A stretch of DNA of 64,000 nucleotides. It comes from Streptomyces coffeae (GTDB lineage Bacteria > Actinomycetota > Actinomycetes > Streptomycetales > Streptomycetaceae). The translations under genes and the position numbers were made by a program. Of the stretch, positions 18,701 through 27,270 are shown in pieces (the stretch's first letter is position 1; every line of letters starts with the position of its first letter). Below the pieces are notes generated by a model. The model had not been told where the DNA came from. It ran no database searches and saw only the letters and a list, made by a program, of their open reading frames with translations. The DNA lies in NCBI RefSeq assembly GCF_016741875.1, contig NZ_JAERRF010000030.1, positions 33,452 through 97,451 on the forward strand. The letters are read 5' to 3'.

Positions 18701-18879
18701 ATCGGGAGGCCCGGACAGCCGCGGCCGAGGGCAAGGACCTCTACTACCGCAGCCAGGGGAAGGGCCACCGGAACCTGCTCAAGGTCTTCGAGCAGCGCTA
18801 CGGCCTGTGGGAGACCCTCAACTCCATGCGCAGCGTGGACCGCGAATGCCAGATCACCGTGACGGGAGCAGGAAAGTGA
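15718..18879 (+). CDS. drmA: DISARM DrmA helicase
   Basis: 1053 residues. DrmA is the large SF2-type helicase that, with DrmB, forms the core DISARM complex loading on incoming phage DNA. Walker A is PTGGGKTEAYLLLAAF (~423) and motif II is IIQDELHLLTGPLGTM (~637). A four-cysteine pair lies between them (DRCPWCGTRI ... CTRDECAF). Motif VI is IQATSRVGRHRVPGLVV (~864), followed by YFNATRPRDRSHYETF and the PASVTPWSPPARGRALHA segment typical of DrmA. The ATG at 15718 follows an AAAGGA sequence and is 74 bases after the sigma gene. drmB overlaps its stop (GTGA). Length and motif order match the family well. Confidence 0.93.
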   Translation: MDPRQELVDYLTRQLVGPAGGDDEVLDAPPDRQYLMGTLYPQQAELERQLALAADEPEAPGAEEDAPDVNPAADPVPETNSWLPASLGLSFYTTAAQVEVVCTAARYETLRNEPRRGRRWRRIPLTAETHTIGPDRESVPVLDGRAEIRLRRRSYGDGTLVTVALVNTARHDGADGKAPSWDDMLFQCRLTARPADGAVLPYPGVQLASRDPEERELRLQYRDVVTHAVGHGCAVREDRGEDGAVERLACEALPHAEVPAIRAGGPLDAPVLVLAHLADATVSRDQLREELAEFADSYHAWYVGQRSVDVLAWGREAAERILGRIRQAATRIEAGVRTLCDPSRPELLDAFRIAQRAMLLQMRHSAPDQAGQLRHRSDPVALDPPVDPKATWRPFQLAFFLLALDGVAEPDHRDRRTTDLIWFPTGGGKTEAYLLLAAFTIALRRIRGEGGGTAVLSRYTLSLLTTQQFQRAATTICALEHLRRTEPGLGLGDEPITIGLWVGETTTPNSFQKAKDAFDQQYEATHPEDVFILDRCPWCGTRILPSARSGVRSDYGVRAETDAFAFHCTRDECAFHDVLPVAVVDQHLYRRPPTFVLGTVDKFARLAWEPDSGSLFGAATGTESGTGNPPPSLIIQDELHLLTGPLGTMVGLYEAAILQLCTGPDGHPPKIVAATATIRRSTEQVRALHHQDVQLFPPPGLQARDSFFAVPDTGRPGRLYLGVMAQGHTAGRGAVATTAAMLQGVHQLPEEHRDAYWTLVAYHHSLRELGRTVTAAGDDIPAQLRGLHEGTDVRALGAGDVQELTSNLPRAEQPLLLDRLEKPWDDPRSVSFLPCTNMLSVGVDVKRLAYMLMQGQPKTTAEYIQATSRVGRHRVPGLVVTYFNATRPRDRSHYETFIDYHRALYRYVEPASVTPWSPPARGRALHAALVILVRHQLGLAAENQAGHITRHQDEAERIADALADRAAAAERGATGADAVRADVRAELGNLLADWYREARTAAAEGKDLYYRSQGKGHRNLLKVFEQRYGLWETLNSMRSVDRECQITVTGAGK

Positions 18880-20750
18880 AGCGCAAACTCCGGGTCCGCC
18901 AGGCGCAGACCGTGCTGCCGTTCGGCGTCGGCGCCGTCCTCGACGTCCAGGGCGAGTCGTTCGTCGCCGCCGGCATCGAGAACTGGCCGCAGCTCAAGAC
19001 CCCCGTCTCCTCCGAACGGCTCGCCGCCCGCCTCGGCGTCACGGGCTTCTACGCCGCGCCCCACACCCTCAACGACCGCTACGACCAGCCCGACCGCCCC
19101 GGCGTACCCTACGTCCGCTTTCCCGGCTGGCTGTTCTGCGGCGCCTGCCGGACGATGGTCCGCTTCCTGCGCGAGATGGAGAAGCCCGGCGAGCCGCCCG
19201 TGTGCACCTCCTGCGCCCCCGCACCCCGCCTCACCCCGATGCGGTTCGTCCGCACCTGCGCGGACGGGCACCTCGACGACGTCGACTGGTGGTACTGGGC
19301 CCATTCCCGTCTCACTCCCGAACTGCGGGCCTCCTGCTCCGAGGCGAAGCACGCCTGGAAGGCACGCCGACTCGGCTTCCGCGTTGCCGACCGTGCCTCC
19401 GGGCTCGAAGCGCTCTCCGTGCGCTGCGGCGCGATCCGGCAGGACGGCAAGCCGTGCGGCGCCGAGCGCGACCTGCTCGACATCCTCGGCCCCCAGGGCG
19501 GACGCTGCTCGGGCCGCAACCCCTGGCAGCGCCCGCACCAGAAGGCCTCCTGCGGCCAGCAGGTCCACATCGTGCAGCGCACCGCCGGCAACGTCTATCA
19601 CCCGGTCGTCTACTCGGCCCTGGACATCCCGCAGTCCGAGGAACCCCCGCGCGCGGAACAGGACGCGGCGGAGGCCGTCCGAGGCCACGCCTACTGGACG
19701 AACCTTCTCGACGCACTCGGCACACCCCGAGCGGCCCTCTTCCGCGACATGATCAAGGAGGACACCGACGCCCCCGACAGCCTCATCGACCAGCTCATCG
19801 CCGAGGCCACCGGTTCCTCCGCGCCCCGGCCCGACGGCCACTCGGAGTCCGGAAGGACCGACCTGAGCCGCGACGAGTGGCACGCCTTCGATGCCACCGA
19901 ACTCCCTGAGCCGACAGGTGACTTCGCCATCCGCCGTGGCGGCCTCGGCCTCAACGGCGAGACGGAGGAGCCCTGGGGCACCCTCGACGCACACGTCGAC
20001 GGCGTCATCCTCGCCGACCGCCTCCGCGAGGTGCGGGCACTCACCGGATTCCGCCGCCACTCGCTGGGCGGCACCCTCATACCCGCAGACACCAGCGGCC
20101 GCCTGCGCTGGCTGCCCGCGACCGAGGTCTACGGCGAGGGCATCGTCCTCACCCTCGACGAGCAGCGCCTGACCACCTGGGAGAGCGACCCCCGCGTGCG
20201 GGCCCACGTCCACGGGATCCGAGCCGACCTGGACGCGTCGTTCCGCGACGAACAGCTCGCCGAGACCGTCGGCAGCGAACTCTCCGCTCGCTTCCTGCTC
20301 CTGCACACCCTCGCCCACCTGCTCATCCGCCAGCTCTCCTTCGACTCCGGCTACACCACCGCCAGCCTGCGCGAGCGCGTCTACGGGCGCCCCGAGCACG
20401 GCCAGCGCGGCCTGCTGATCTACACGGCCGCCGGCGACGCGGAAGGCACCCTCGGCGGCCTGGTCCGGCAGGGCGAGGCGCCGCACTTCGCCGAGACGCT
20501 CATCCGCATGCTGGAGGCCGCCGCCTGGTGTTCCGCAGACCCGCTGTGCGCCGAACACACCGGCCAGGGCTTCGGCAACCTCAACCGAGCCGCCTGCCAC
20601 GCCTGCGCGCTGCTGCCGGAGACGAGCTGCCAGACCGGCAACACCCTCCTCGACCGCGCCCTGATCGTCGGCTCCGCCCGCGTCCCCGGCTACTTCACCG
20701 ACGTCCTCACCGCGAGCCGCGAGTACGCGGCCACCACCGCCCTGGGATGA
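18876..20750 (+). CDS. drmB: DISARM DrmB (DUF1998)
   Basis: 624 residues from a GTG that overlaps the drmA stop. DrmB has the DUF1998 (MZB-type) domain and partners DrmA. N-terminal VRQAQTVLPFGVGAVLDVQG is typical. Several cysteine pairs suggest zinc binding: FCGACRTMV ... VCTSCAP, then CADGH, and a C-terminal cluster of three cysteines in CHACALLPETSCQTGN. The DUF1998 core is LLHTLAHLLIRQLSFDSGYTTASLRERVY (as HTLAHLLIRQLS then GYTTASLRERVY). It ends 4 bases before the helicase gene, in one operon with sigma and drmA. Confidence 0.93.
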   Translation: MKRKLRVRQAQTVLPFGVGAVLDVQGESFVAAGIENWPQLKTPVSSERLAARLGVTGFYAAPHTLNDRYDQPDRPGVPYVRFPGWLFCGACRTMVRFLREMEKPGEPPVCTSCAPAPRLTPMRFVRTCADGHLDDVDWWYWAHSRLTPELRASCSEAKHAWKARRLGFRVADRASGLEALSVRCGAIRQDGKPCGAERDLLDILGPQGGRCSGRNPWQRPHQKASCGQQVHIVQRTAGNVYHPVVYSALDIPQSEEPPRAEQDAAEAVRGHAYWTNLLDALGTPRAALFRDMIKEDTDAPDSLIDQLIAEATGSSAPRPDGHSESGRTDLSRDEWHAFDATELPEPTGDFAIRRGGLGLNGETEEPWGTLDAHVDGVILADRLREVRALTGFRRHSLGGTLIPADTSGRLRWLPATEVYGEGIVLTLDEQRLTTWESDPRVRAHVHGIRADLDASFRDEQLAETVGSELSARFLLLHTLAHLLIRQLSFDSGYTTASLRERVYGRPEHGQRGLLIYTAAGDAEGTLGGLVRQGEAPHFAETLIRMLEAAAWCSADPLCAEHTGQGFGNLNRAACHACALLPETSCQTGNTLLDRALIVGSARVPGYFTDVLTASREYAATTALG

Positions 20751-20754
20751 CCCC

Positions 20755-21867
20755 ATGACCACCACGAACACCCCCGTTCTCCACCCCGGCCTCACCCCTG
20801 CCCAGCGCGACTGCCTGGACCCCCTGCCGCTGACCGGCAACCACGTCATCAGCGGCCCGCCCGGCAGCGGCAAGAGCCTGCTCGCCGCGCACCGTGCCAT
20901 GCACCTCGCCCTCACCGGCCGCCCCACTCTGCTGCTGTCCCGCTCCAACCTGCTGCGCCAACTCCTGTGCGACACCCTCCAGGGCCTCACGGTCCCGGGG
21001 GCACCCGTCGAGGCCGCCACCGTCCACGGCTGGGTCCTGCGTCACTTCGGATACGGCGCACCGCGCACCCAGGACGGCTGGTTCGACTGGACGGCCCTCA
21101 CCCACCAGGCCGCCGCCACCCTCGGCGAGAACGAGGCGGCCGCCCCCCACCTTGTCGTCGACGAGGGCCAGGACCTCTCGCCGGGCTTCTACCGACTGGC
21201 CCGCCTCGCCGCCGCCTCGGTCACGGTGTTCGCCGACGAGTGCCAGCGCCTCACCGAGACGAACTCCACCCTCACCGAGATCACCGACGCCCTCGGGCGC
21301 TCCACGGGACGCGGCGAGATCGCCGGGAACCACCGCAACAGCCGCGAGATCGCCTCCCTCGCGGAGCACTTCCGCACCAGTGGTACCCGCCCTGAGATGC
21401 CCTTCCGCAGCGGCGCCCTGCCCGTCGTCCGCCACTACTCCGGCACCAAGGAGCTCGCCGACGACATCACCGCCATGGCAGCGCGACACCCGGGGGACCG
21501 CATCGGCGTCATCGTCAACTCCCAGCGTATGGCGGCCGATCTCATGCGCCGCCTGGAACGAGGCGGCCTCGCCCGCGAACCGCAGCTCTACAGCTCGGTG
21601 GCCTCTTCCGGACGCTATCGCGACCTCGACCTCGCCCGCCCCGGCGTCGTCCTCGTCCACCGAGCCAGCGCCAAGGGCCTGGACTTCGACACGGTCGTCA
21701 TCGCGGACACCGAGACCGACACCGCCACCGACCCCACGGCGGCCTCCCTCCGCATGGCCTACTACGTCATGATCACCCGTGCGCGGACGCGACTGGTGCT
21801 GGGCTGGCAGGGCAGTCGGCTGCCGCGCCACCTGGAGGGACTGCGCGGGTGGGTGCACACGAAGTGA
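20755..21867 (+). CDS. Compact UvrD/Rep-like helicase in the DrmC position
   Basis: 370 residues. It has SF1A helicase motifs but is much shorter than UvrD or Rep (about 670-720). Walker A is ISGPPGSGKSLLAAHRAM (~38), motif II LVVDEGQDLSPGFY (~130), a GNHRNSREIASLAEHF segment resembling motif IV, motif V VLVHRASAKGLDFDTVVI (~295) and motif VI YYVMITRARTRLVLGWQG (~338). The accessory 1B/2B regions are missing or very short. In described DISARM loci drmB is followed by drmC, a phospholipase-D nuclease. Here this helicase is 4 bases after drmB, with no HxK PLD motif anywhere near. It may act as a DNA-clearing or signalling ATPase of the complex. Confidence 0.85.
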   Translation: MTTTNTPVLHPGLTPAQRDCLDPLPLTGNHVISGPPGSGKSLLAAHRAMHLALTGRPTLLLSRSNLLRQLLCDTLQGLTVPGAPVEAATVHGWVLRHFGYGAPRTQDGWFDWTALTHQAAATLGENEAAAPHLVVDEGQDLSPGFYRLARLAAASVTVFADECQRLTETNSTLTEITDALGRSTGRGEIAGNHRNSREIASLAEHFRTSGTRPEMPFRSGALPVVRHYSGTKELADDITAMAARHPGDRIGVIVNSQRMAADLMRRLERGGLAREPQLYSSVASSGRYRDLDLARPGVVLVHRASAKGLDFDTVVIADTETDTATDPTAASLRMAYYVMITRARTRLVLGWQGSRLPRHLEGLRGWVHTK

Positions 21868-21903
21868 CGGACCCACATTCCAGCCGAGAGGACCAGAAAC
21901 CCG

Positions 21904-22608
21904 ATGAGCAAGACCGATGACTTCAAGAGCAAGCTCCAGCAGGCTCTCGACAAGGCGTTGGTCGCCCAGCAGCCGCTGGCGAGAAAGAACGTCGAGCGCC
22001 TGCGGCGAGTCCATCCCGGTGAAACTCCAGAGGAGTTGATACGCCGGTTGAACCGTTACTACCTCGCCGGCATCACCGCATCCGGAGGAGCATCCGGCGC
22101 GGCAGGGATCGTGCCCGGGGCCGGGATCCCGACGGCTCTGGCCGATGCCATGGTCTTCACCGAAGCGTCAGTGCTTTACACGCTGTCGCTGGCCGAGGTG
22201 CATGGCATGCATCCTGAGGACTTCGAGCGGCGCAAGCTCCTGGTCTTGACCGTCCTCCTTGGCGACGGAGCGGTGAGGGTTCTGGACAAAGCCATCGGGC
22301 GCACGGGCCCCTATTGGGCACGGCGCATCGTCGGGGCGATCCCCATGAGCGCGATCAACCGGGTCAACAAGGTGCTGGGCCCGCGGTTCGTTACCAAGTA
22401 CGGGACCAAGCAAGGGGTTCTGGTGCTGAGCAAACAGGTGCCCCTTGGTATCGGTGCCGCGCTCGGCGCCGGCGGCAACCATGTCTTCGGGCGACTGACG
22501 ATCAAATCCGCACGTGCCATCTTCGGAGAGCCCCCGTCGAGCTGGGCCGCCGATGATCGTGGGGACGAGGTGCCCTTCGGCCCTGGCTCGGGGGATTCGA
22601 CTCCGTAA
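21904..22608 (+). CDS. EcsC-like membrane-associated protein
   Basis: 234 residues, 36 bases after the helicase gene, with GAGAGGA as ribosome site. The Gly-rich amphipathic segment GASGAAGIVPGAGIPTALAD, the VHGMHPEDFERRKLLVLTVLL stretch and the C-terminal GIGAALGAGGNHVFGRLTIK pattern resemble EcsC-family proteins, whose biochemical role is unclear. No clean transmembrane helix is present, but the glycine-rich segments could insert. It is the last gene of the sigma-drmA-drmB-helicase operon. A membrane-linked effector or sensor for the defence operon is a guess from position. It could equally be a passenger gene. Confidence 0.62.
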   Translation: MSKTDDFKSKLQQALDKALVAQQPLARKNVERLRRVHPGETPEELIRRLNRYYLAGITASGGASGAAGIVPGAGIPTALADAMVFTEASVLYTLSLAEVHGMHPEDFERRKLLVLTVLLGDGAVRVLDKAIGRTGPYWARRIVGAIPMSAINRVNKVLGPRFVTKYGTKQGVLVLSKQVPLGIGAALGAGGNHVFGRLTIKSARAIFGEPPSSWAADDRGDEVPFGPGSGDSTP

Positions 22609-22613
22609 CGTCG

Positions 22614-22800
22614 TCAGCTCGGGTGCGGGGCAGGAGCAGGTGTCGCGAGGAGGGCGCGGACCGTTTTGCCGCTGGGCGGGTAGGGGAGCGTCTCCCAGCG
22701 GTCGGCGATCGCGGCGACGAGCGAGAGGCCGCGCCCGCTGGTGAGGAGCGATGCGTCAGATACGGCGTTCACGGGACGAACCAGCGGCCACCTGTCCCCG
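22614..22800 (-). pseudogene. Remnant of RsbW-like histidine-kinase-type ATPase
   Basis: The C-terminal ~45 codons of this minus-strand frame read SDASLLTSGRGLSLVAAIAD then RWETLPYPPSGKTVRALL. This matches the G2/G3 boxes of the RsbW-type anti-sigma ATPases abundant in Streptomyces. The upstream N and G1 boxes are absent, so it is a truncated remnant. It lies where the two large defence operons converge. Confidence 0.55.
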
Positions 22801-22999
22801 CGCCCGTCGGTGACGTCGGCCCGAAGGAGACCGGGTGAGGCGTTTTGACGGTCTGGTCGGCGGGCAGCGCGCCGACCAGAGCCCGGGCTCGGCTGAGCGC
22901 ATAGCGGGCCTGGGCCCAGCGCTTGGCGTTGATCGCAGTGCGTATCACCCCGAGCGACTGCTGCACTGCCTTGACCTTCGCCGCCTGCCGCCGTGGCAT
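22769..22999 (-). other. Possible small ORF or gene fragment in the convergent junction
   Basis: A 76-codon frame begins MPRRQAAKVKAVQQSLGVIR and continues as a helical, basic segment (AKRWAQARYALSRARALVGA) before becoming Pro/Gly-rich. The first half looks like real protein and the second half does not. I do not recognise it. Together with the ATPase remnant it fills the 22609-23145 gap, where I see no intact gene. Confidence 0.3.
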
Positions 23000-23145
23000 C
23001 GGGAACTCCGCCCCGCTGCCTCGACGCTGCCCGGCGGCACGCGAGCCCCAGTCCGCGCCCGACGTCAGTACAACGGCCGAGCGGCGGGTTGCTGGTCTGG
23101 CTTCGGCGTACCACGAGGTGTTGGTTCCTTGGGTGAGGGGCGGGA

Positions 23146-26100
23146 TCAGCCGTGGCGGGAGCCCTGGCCGGGGGGCGGGGTGAGGGTGGATCGGTAGGTG
23201 CCGGACTCGCCCTCGGTGAGCGGGTTCTCCAGAGTCAGGCCGGCGGCGGCCATGCGGTCGTACTCGGCGAGGATCAGGTTCTTGGTGCGGTACTCGCCGT
23301 GCGCCTTGATGTCGTTGTCGCGGGTGACGTTGAAGGTGTCCAGGATGTACGCGGTGTCGTCGCGGGTGATGCCGTAGAGGTGGAAGAAGAGGGCGTCCAG
23401 TTCGGCGCGGATGATGGCACGGCGGTGGGTGTCCCAGCGAAAGGGGGCCCAGGCTTCGTCGAGGTCACGGGCGAACGCACTCATGTCGTGTGCGGTGTAG
23501 GTGAGTTCGAGGAGGCGAGGGTTGATCATTTTCGCATGGCGGGCGAGTTGCTCGGGGCTCAAGAAAGGAAGTTGCTCGAATTGAAAGAAATTGAGGCTTG
23601 TCCCGCCGAGTTTCTGGCGAAGAATGTAGTCCAGGATTAGGGAAGTGCAATTGCTGTAGAGGATGCCAGGCTGTTCTCCGTTCCGGGGGAAGATAATATT
23701 TCCGGAATCGCCAAGACCGCTGAGAGGGATTGCAAAGGTGATTGCGGTGCGTTCATCGGCAGCTCGGCAGATCTTGCGGAATCCCAGCATCCAGTCGTGC
23801 TTCCATCCTCGGGCGGCTAGTCGGCTGCGCACTCCAGGAATCTTTATCTCCTCGCCTTCCTTGGTCACATTGCCCGTAGGGATATCGTTCTCCGGCACCC
23901 AATAATGGGGAACCGGGGCAGCGGAGGGATCCTGATGCTGCTCCACAGTGAAGCGGGGTAGAGTGCCCTTGTTGAGCTGCTTCTCGGTTGCGTTCTCGTA
24001 TGTGGAGAATCGGTGGTCATAGTGGTGAAGCATCTTTGCCTCGTACAGTGGGAGTAGCCGCTCGTTGCCGCGGACCAGGATGTTGCCGTGGGGTTCCCAT
24101 CCTTCCTTGATGAGGTCGTCGAAGGTTTCGCCCTTCCGGGCATCGGGGCGGAAGAGGTGGGAGTCGCTTGCCATGTTGTACAGGCCCTGCATGAAAGAGA
24201 CACCCCACGGGTTTCCAGATGACGCATTTGTCTCGTCGACAAGAACCGGGATGCGGTGATAGACGCTCAGAGTGATGTCTGCATCCCGGCGGCTGGCAAA
24301 CACGGGGCATGTGCCCGTGTTCGGGTTCATAGAAAGGAGGTCTTGAGCTGAAAGTGAGTAGCCGCGCTCGGAAATCTGTTCAGGCTGTCGCACCTTAAAA
24401 ACCATGCGGATCGGCTCACTCAGGTTCCCTGAGCCGCGCAGCATGAACAGGCAGAACCGCATCTGATTGTGGACTGCGGGAAATACCTTGTCTTCGTTCT
24501 CGAAGTCGTACAGTGCGGCAAGTTGGCCCTTTGTGACGATGTCCTTGAAGAAAAACTGTGTGGTTGCGTCCGTCGCGATCCCGGTAGGGACGATCACCCC
24601 AGTCCGGCCGCGCTGTCCCGTCAGCGTGCGGTTCGTCTCCGTGAAGACGGCGTATGTGTTGATACGGCCCCGACCTGTGAGCGGGTAGCGGTCGCTGCTA
24701 CGGAAGAACTGGCTCTCTCCTTCGGTATGGCGCTTGGCGGCCTCGAACTCCACGGCAAGGTGGGCGCGGTCGGGGTCCTCGCGCAGGCTTGCGATAAGGC
24801 GCTTGCGGACGGCGGTGTTCTTGGCGCCCGCGATGCGCGGATCGCGTTGGGCGAAGAACTCCTGATCCTGGATCTCGACCCGCTCCCACGGCGGATTCCC
24901 CACCACCGCGTCGAACCCGCCGGCCCAACCCGTCCCCTGCTGAACACCCGCCCCCGACTCCGGGACGGAGAAGACCTCCGGGAACTCCAGGTGCCAGTGG
25001 AAGAAGCTGTACTGATCCCGCAGCCGCAGAATTTCGGCATGCGTGGCATCCGGCACAGCCGACTGGTCGCGACCACGCAGCGCGCGAAACACCTGGTCGG
25101 TAGGCGCCTCCGGCGCCCCCTCGCGCTTGGGCCACACAAACGCGGCGCACCACGCGTCGGCAGCGTGTAGGTCGTGCACATATGTGGTCAACCCCGTGTA
25201 CGCCCGATAGGCGGATTCCTGCGCCCGTACCTGCTCCAAAGAATCGGCAGGGGCAGCAGTGATCCGGGCCAGCTCGGCGGCGTAACGCTCGTTGCCGGGC
25301 AGCGTGTCCGTGTCGAACAGAAGCTCGTCCTGGCCGCCCCGCTGGGCCTTGTTGCGCTTGACGAGCCCGGCCGCGTACTTCCGGTCGTCGCCCTCGATCG
25401 GCTTGAAGGCGTCGTCTGGAACACCCTCCGCCAGCAGTTTCGGCGTCGCACCGATTAAGCCGTTCCCGTGCTTGACATGGGCGTCCAGGAAGCCGAGCGG
25501 CTTGCCTGGCTCCATGGCCTCGATCCACAGGGAGACCTTGGCCAGCTCCACGGCCATCGGGTTGAGGTCGACACCGTAGATGCAGCGCGCGACCACCTCG
25601 TGCAACGCGTGGCGCATCGCGTCGACCGTCGGCTCCGGGTTGCGCTCACGCACGGACGCCACGCGCTTGGCGATGCGGCGGGCCGAGGCAACCAGGAAGT
25701 GCCCAGACCCACAAGCCGGGTCGCACACCGTCAGCGACAGCAGCTCGTCGACGATGTCGTTCGTCGGGTCGGGCCGGCCGGCCGCCGTGGCCCGCTGCTC
25801 GGCCCGCTTGACGGCGTCATCGATAACCGGGTCGAGTGTCGTGTCCAGCAGGCATTCGATCAGCGAGGACGGGGTGTAGTAACTGCCCGTCGTCTTACGG
25901 CTGTTCCCAGCCACCTCGATCAGCTCGAACGAGCGGTCCGTCGCCGAGTGTTTCGGCTCCAGCTCCAGCAGCGACTCGTACACCGAACCCAGCTCCTCCG
26001 CGTCGAGGTGCCGGTAGTCGACGGCCCGCCAGCGCCGCGCGCCAGGGTCACGGACCTGGGCCAGGTGACGGACGGCGGCGAGCAGCGACTCGTTGGACAG

Positions 26101-27270
26101 CTTCAGGCCGTCGAGCGGCGCGTCGGCCTCCGTGTAGGAGAACAGGCCGCCGAGACCGGGCAGGCCCAGCTCGGGACGGCCGCCCTCAGTCCCCAGCGCG
26201 TCGAGGACGATGCGCAGGGCCTCGTACTGGTCACCGTGAGCCGTGCCCTGACGCCGCCGGGCCCGCTCTCGCAACCGCGCCGAGGAGAAGTACCGCTCGT
26301 ACGTCTCTCGCTGCCGCTTGCCGACGCTCGGGTCGAGCAGCGCCCCGCGGTCCTCGGCGACGAAGACGAACAGCAGTCGGTAGACGAGCCGCAGCAGAGC
26401 ATCCCGAAGCGCCTTCGGATCGACGTCCTCCCGCAACCGGACATTATCCGGATGCCGAAGGAACCCGGTCCCGAGCACGGTCAGCGCGTTCTGCACGCCC
26501 AGCCGGAGCTGATCCAGCGCCCGCGCCCCCGAGGTGACGGCCTCCGCACGCCACTTCTCCAGCCAGCACCCGGAAGGCGCCGTCCCCTCCGCCACCTCGA
26601 ACCGAGAGGCGTGCAGCAGGCTGTACAGCAGCACGAACTCGCTGAACAACTCGCCGTCGAACAGCGCCTCCAGGTCGAACTCGACGTAGGCGGCGGTGGA
26701 GAAGGACGACGAGTCGCGCAGCAGCCGCAGGCGCCGCCCGTTAGTAAGTGCTGCCCACAGGTGGGCCTCGGTGCGGTTGAGGCAGTCCTGGAGCATGGAC
26801 TGGGCGGGGACCTGCCCAGCCGCCGGGCGCTTGTCGAGCTCCTGGTTCCAGGGGATGAGGTGGACGAGGGCCGGGCCGTGCCGGTGCGACACCGGGAACC
26901 GCTTGTCCGGGTCGGAGTCGGCCGGGATGCCTGCCGCGCCCACCTCCGCCAGCGCGCCGAAGTCCAGCTTGCGGAAGAGCTGGGCGAGCCAGTCGGTGCC
27001 GGCCCGGCCGGTCGGGTCGGCGGCGGGCGCGCCGGTCACCGGGTCGGAGGGCAGGGCGGCGCGCAGGTCGCGCCACAGAGGCTTGAGGTATTCCCAGGCG
27101 CGCTCGGCCTCGTCGCGTACGGGAACCGAGGCGGGGAGGCCGTAGTCGGCGGACTTGGTGCCCGGCAGGTTCCGCGCCTCGGCGATGCGCAGGAGCATGT
27201 CGGCGGGGAGCAGTCCGCCGACCGTGGTGACGGCGGTGAAGGCCAGGGCGGTGCGGGTGGCGGCGGACAT
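23146..27270 (-). CDS. drmMI: DISARM DrmMI-type adenine DNA methyltransferase
   Basis: 1374 residues from the ATG at 27270, sharing one base with the drmD stop (TGATG). This is a large Eco57I/PglX-type N6-adenine methyltransferase, which in class 1 DISARM marks host DNA as self. The SAM motif is TVCDPACGSGHFLVASARR (~514). Catalytic motif IV is VVGNPPWERVEIQDQ (~791), intact as NPPW. The N-terminal ~450 residues are helical. The C-terminal ~450 hold the presumed target-recognition domain and a conserved end (YGITRDDTAYILDTFNVTRD). The DNA for the target-recognition segment, about 23520-24700, is visibly less GC-rich than the rest of the gene, suggesting a swapped specificity module. It has no nuclease motif. 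Confidence 0.92.
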   Translation of the reverse strand: MSAATRTALAFTAVTTVGGLLPADMLLRIAEARNLPGTKSADYGLPASVPVRDEAERAWEYLKPLWRDLRAALPSDPVTGAPAADPTGRAGTDWLAQLFRKLDFGALAEVGAAGIPADSDPDKRFPVSHRHGPALVHLIPWNQELDKRPAAGQVPAQSMLQDCLNRTEAHLWAALTNGRRLRLLRDSSSFSTAAYVEFDLEALFDGELFSEFVLLYSLLHASRFEVAEGTAPSGCWLEKWRAEAVTSGARALDQLRLGVQNALTVLGTGFLRHPDNVRLREDVDPKALRDALLRLVYRLLFVFVAEDRGALLDPSVGKRQRETYERYFSSARLRERARRRQGTAHGDQYEALRIVLDALGTEGGRPELGLPGLGGLFSYTEADAPLDGLKLSNESLLAAVRHLAQVRDPGARRWRAVDYRHLDAEELGSVYESLLELEPKHSATDRSFELIEVAGNSRKTTGSYYTPSSLIECLLDTTLDPVIDDAVKRAEQRATAAGRPDPTNDIVDELLSLTVCDPACGSGHFLVASARRIAKRVASVRERNPEPTVDAMRHALHEVVARCIYGVDLNPMAVELAKVSLWIEAMEPGKPLGFLDAHVKHGNGLIGATPKLLAEGVPDDAFKPIEGDDRKYAAGLVKRNKAQRGGQDELLFDTDTLPGNERYAAELARITAAPADSLEQVRAQESAYRAYTGLTTYVHDLHAADAWCAAFVWPKREGAPEAPTDQVFRALRGRDQSAVPDATHAEILRLRDQYSFFHWHLEFPEVFSVPESGAGVQQGTGWAGGFDAVVGNPPWERVEIQDQEFFAQRDPRIAGAKNTAVRKRLIASLREDPDRAHLAVEFEAAKRHTEGESQFFRSSDRYPLTGRGRINTYAVFTETNRTLTGQRGRTGVIVPTGIATDATTQFFFKDIVTKGQLAALYDFENEDKVFPAVHNQMRFCLFMLRGSGNLSEPIRMVFKVRQPEQISERGYSLSAQDLLSMNPNTGTCPVFASRRDADITLSVYHRIPVLVDETNASSGNPWGVSFMQGLYNMASDSHLFRPDARKGETFDDLIKEGWEPHGNILVRGNERLLPLYEAKMLHHYDHRFSTYENATEKQLNKGTLPRFTVEQHQDPSAAPVPHYWVPENDIPTGNVTKEGEEIKIPGVRSRLAARGWKHDWMLGFRKICRAADERTAITFAIPLSGLGDSGNIIFPRNGEQPGILYSNCTSLILDYILRQKLGGTSLNFFQFEQLPFLSPEQLARHAKMINPRLLELTYTAHDMSAFARDLDEAWAPFRWDTHRRAIIRAELDALFFHLYGITRDDTAYILDTFNVTRDNDIKAHGEYRTKNLILAEYDRMAAAGLTLENPLTEGESGTYRSTLTPPPGQGSRHG

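Noticed and set aside
15604..18768. A 1054-codon open frame on the minus strand opposite drmA, and others like it opposite drmB, drmD and the kinase-helicase.
   Set aside because: They are exact antisense of conserved genes, have Gly/Val/Ala-biased composition with no domains, and arise from high third-position GC.
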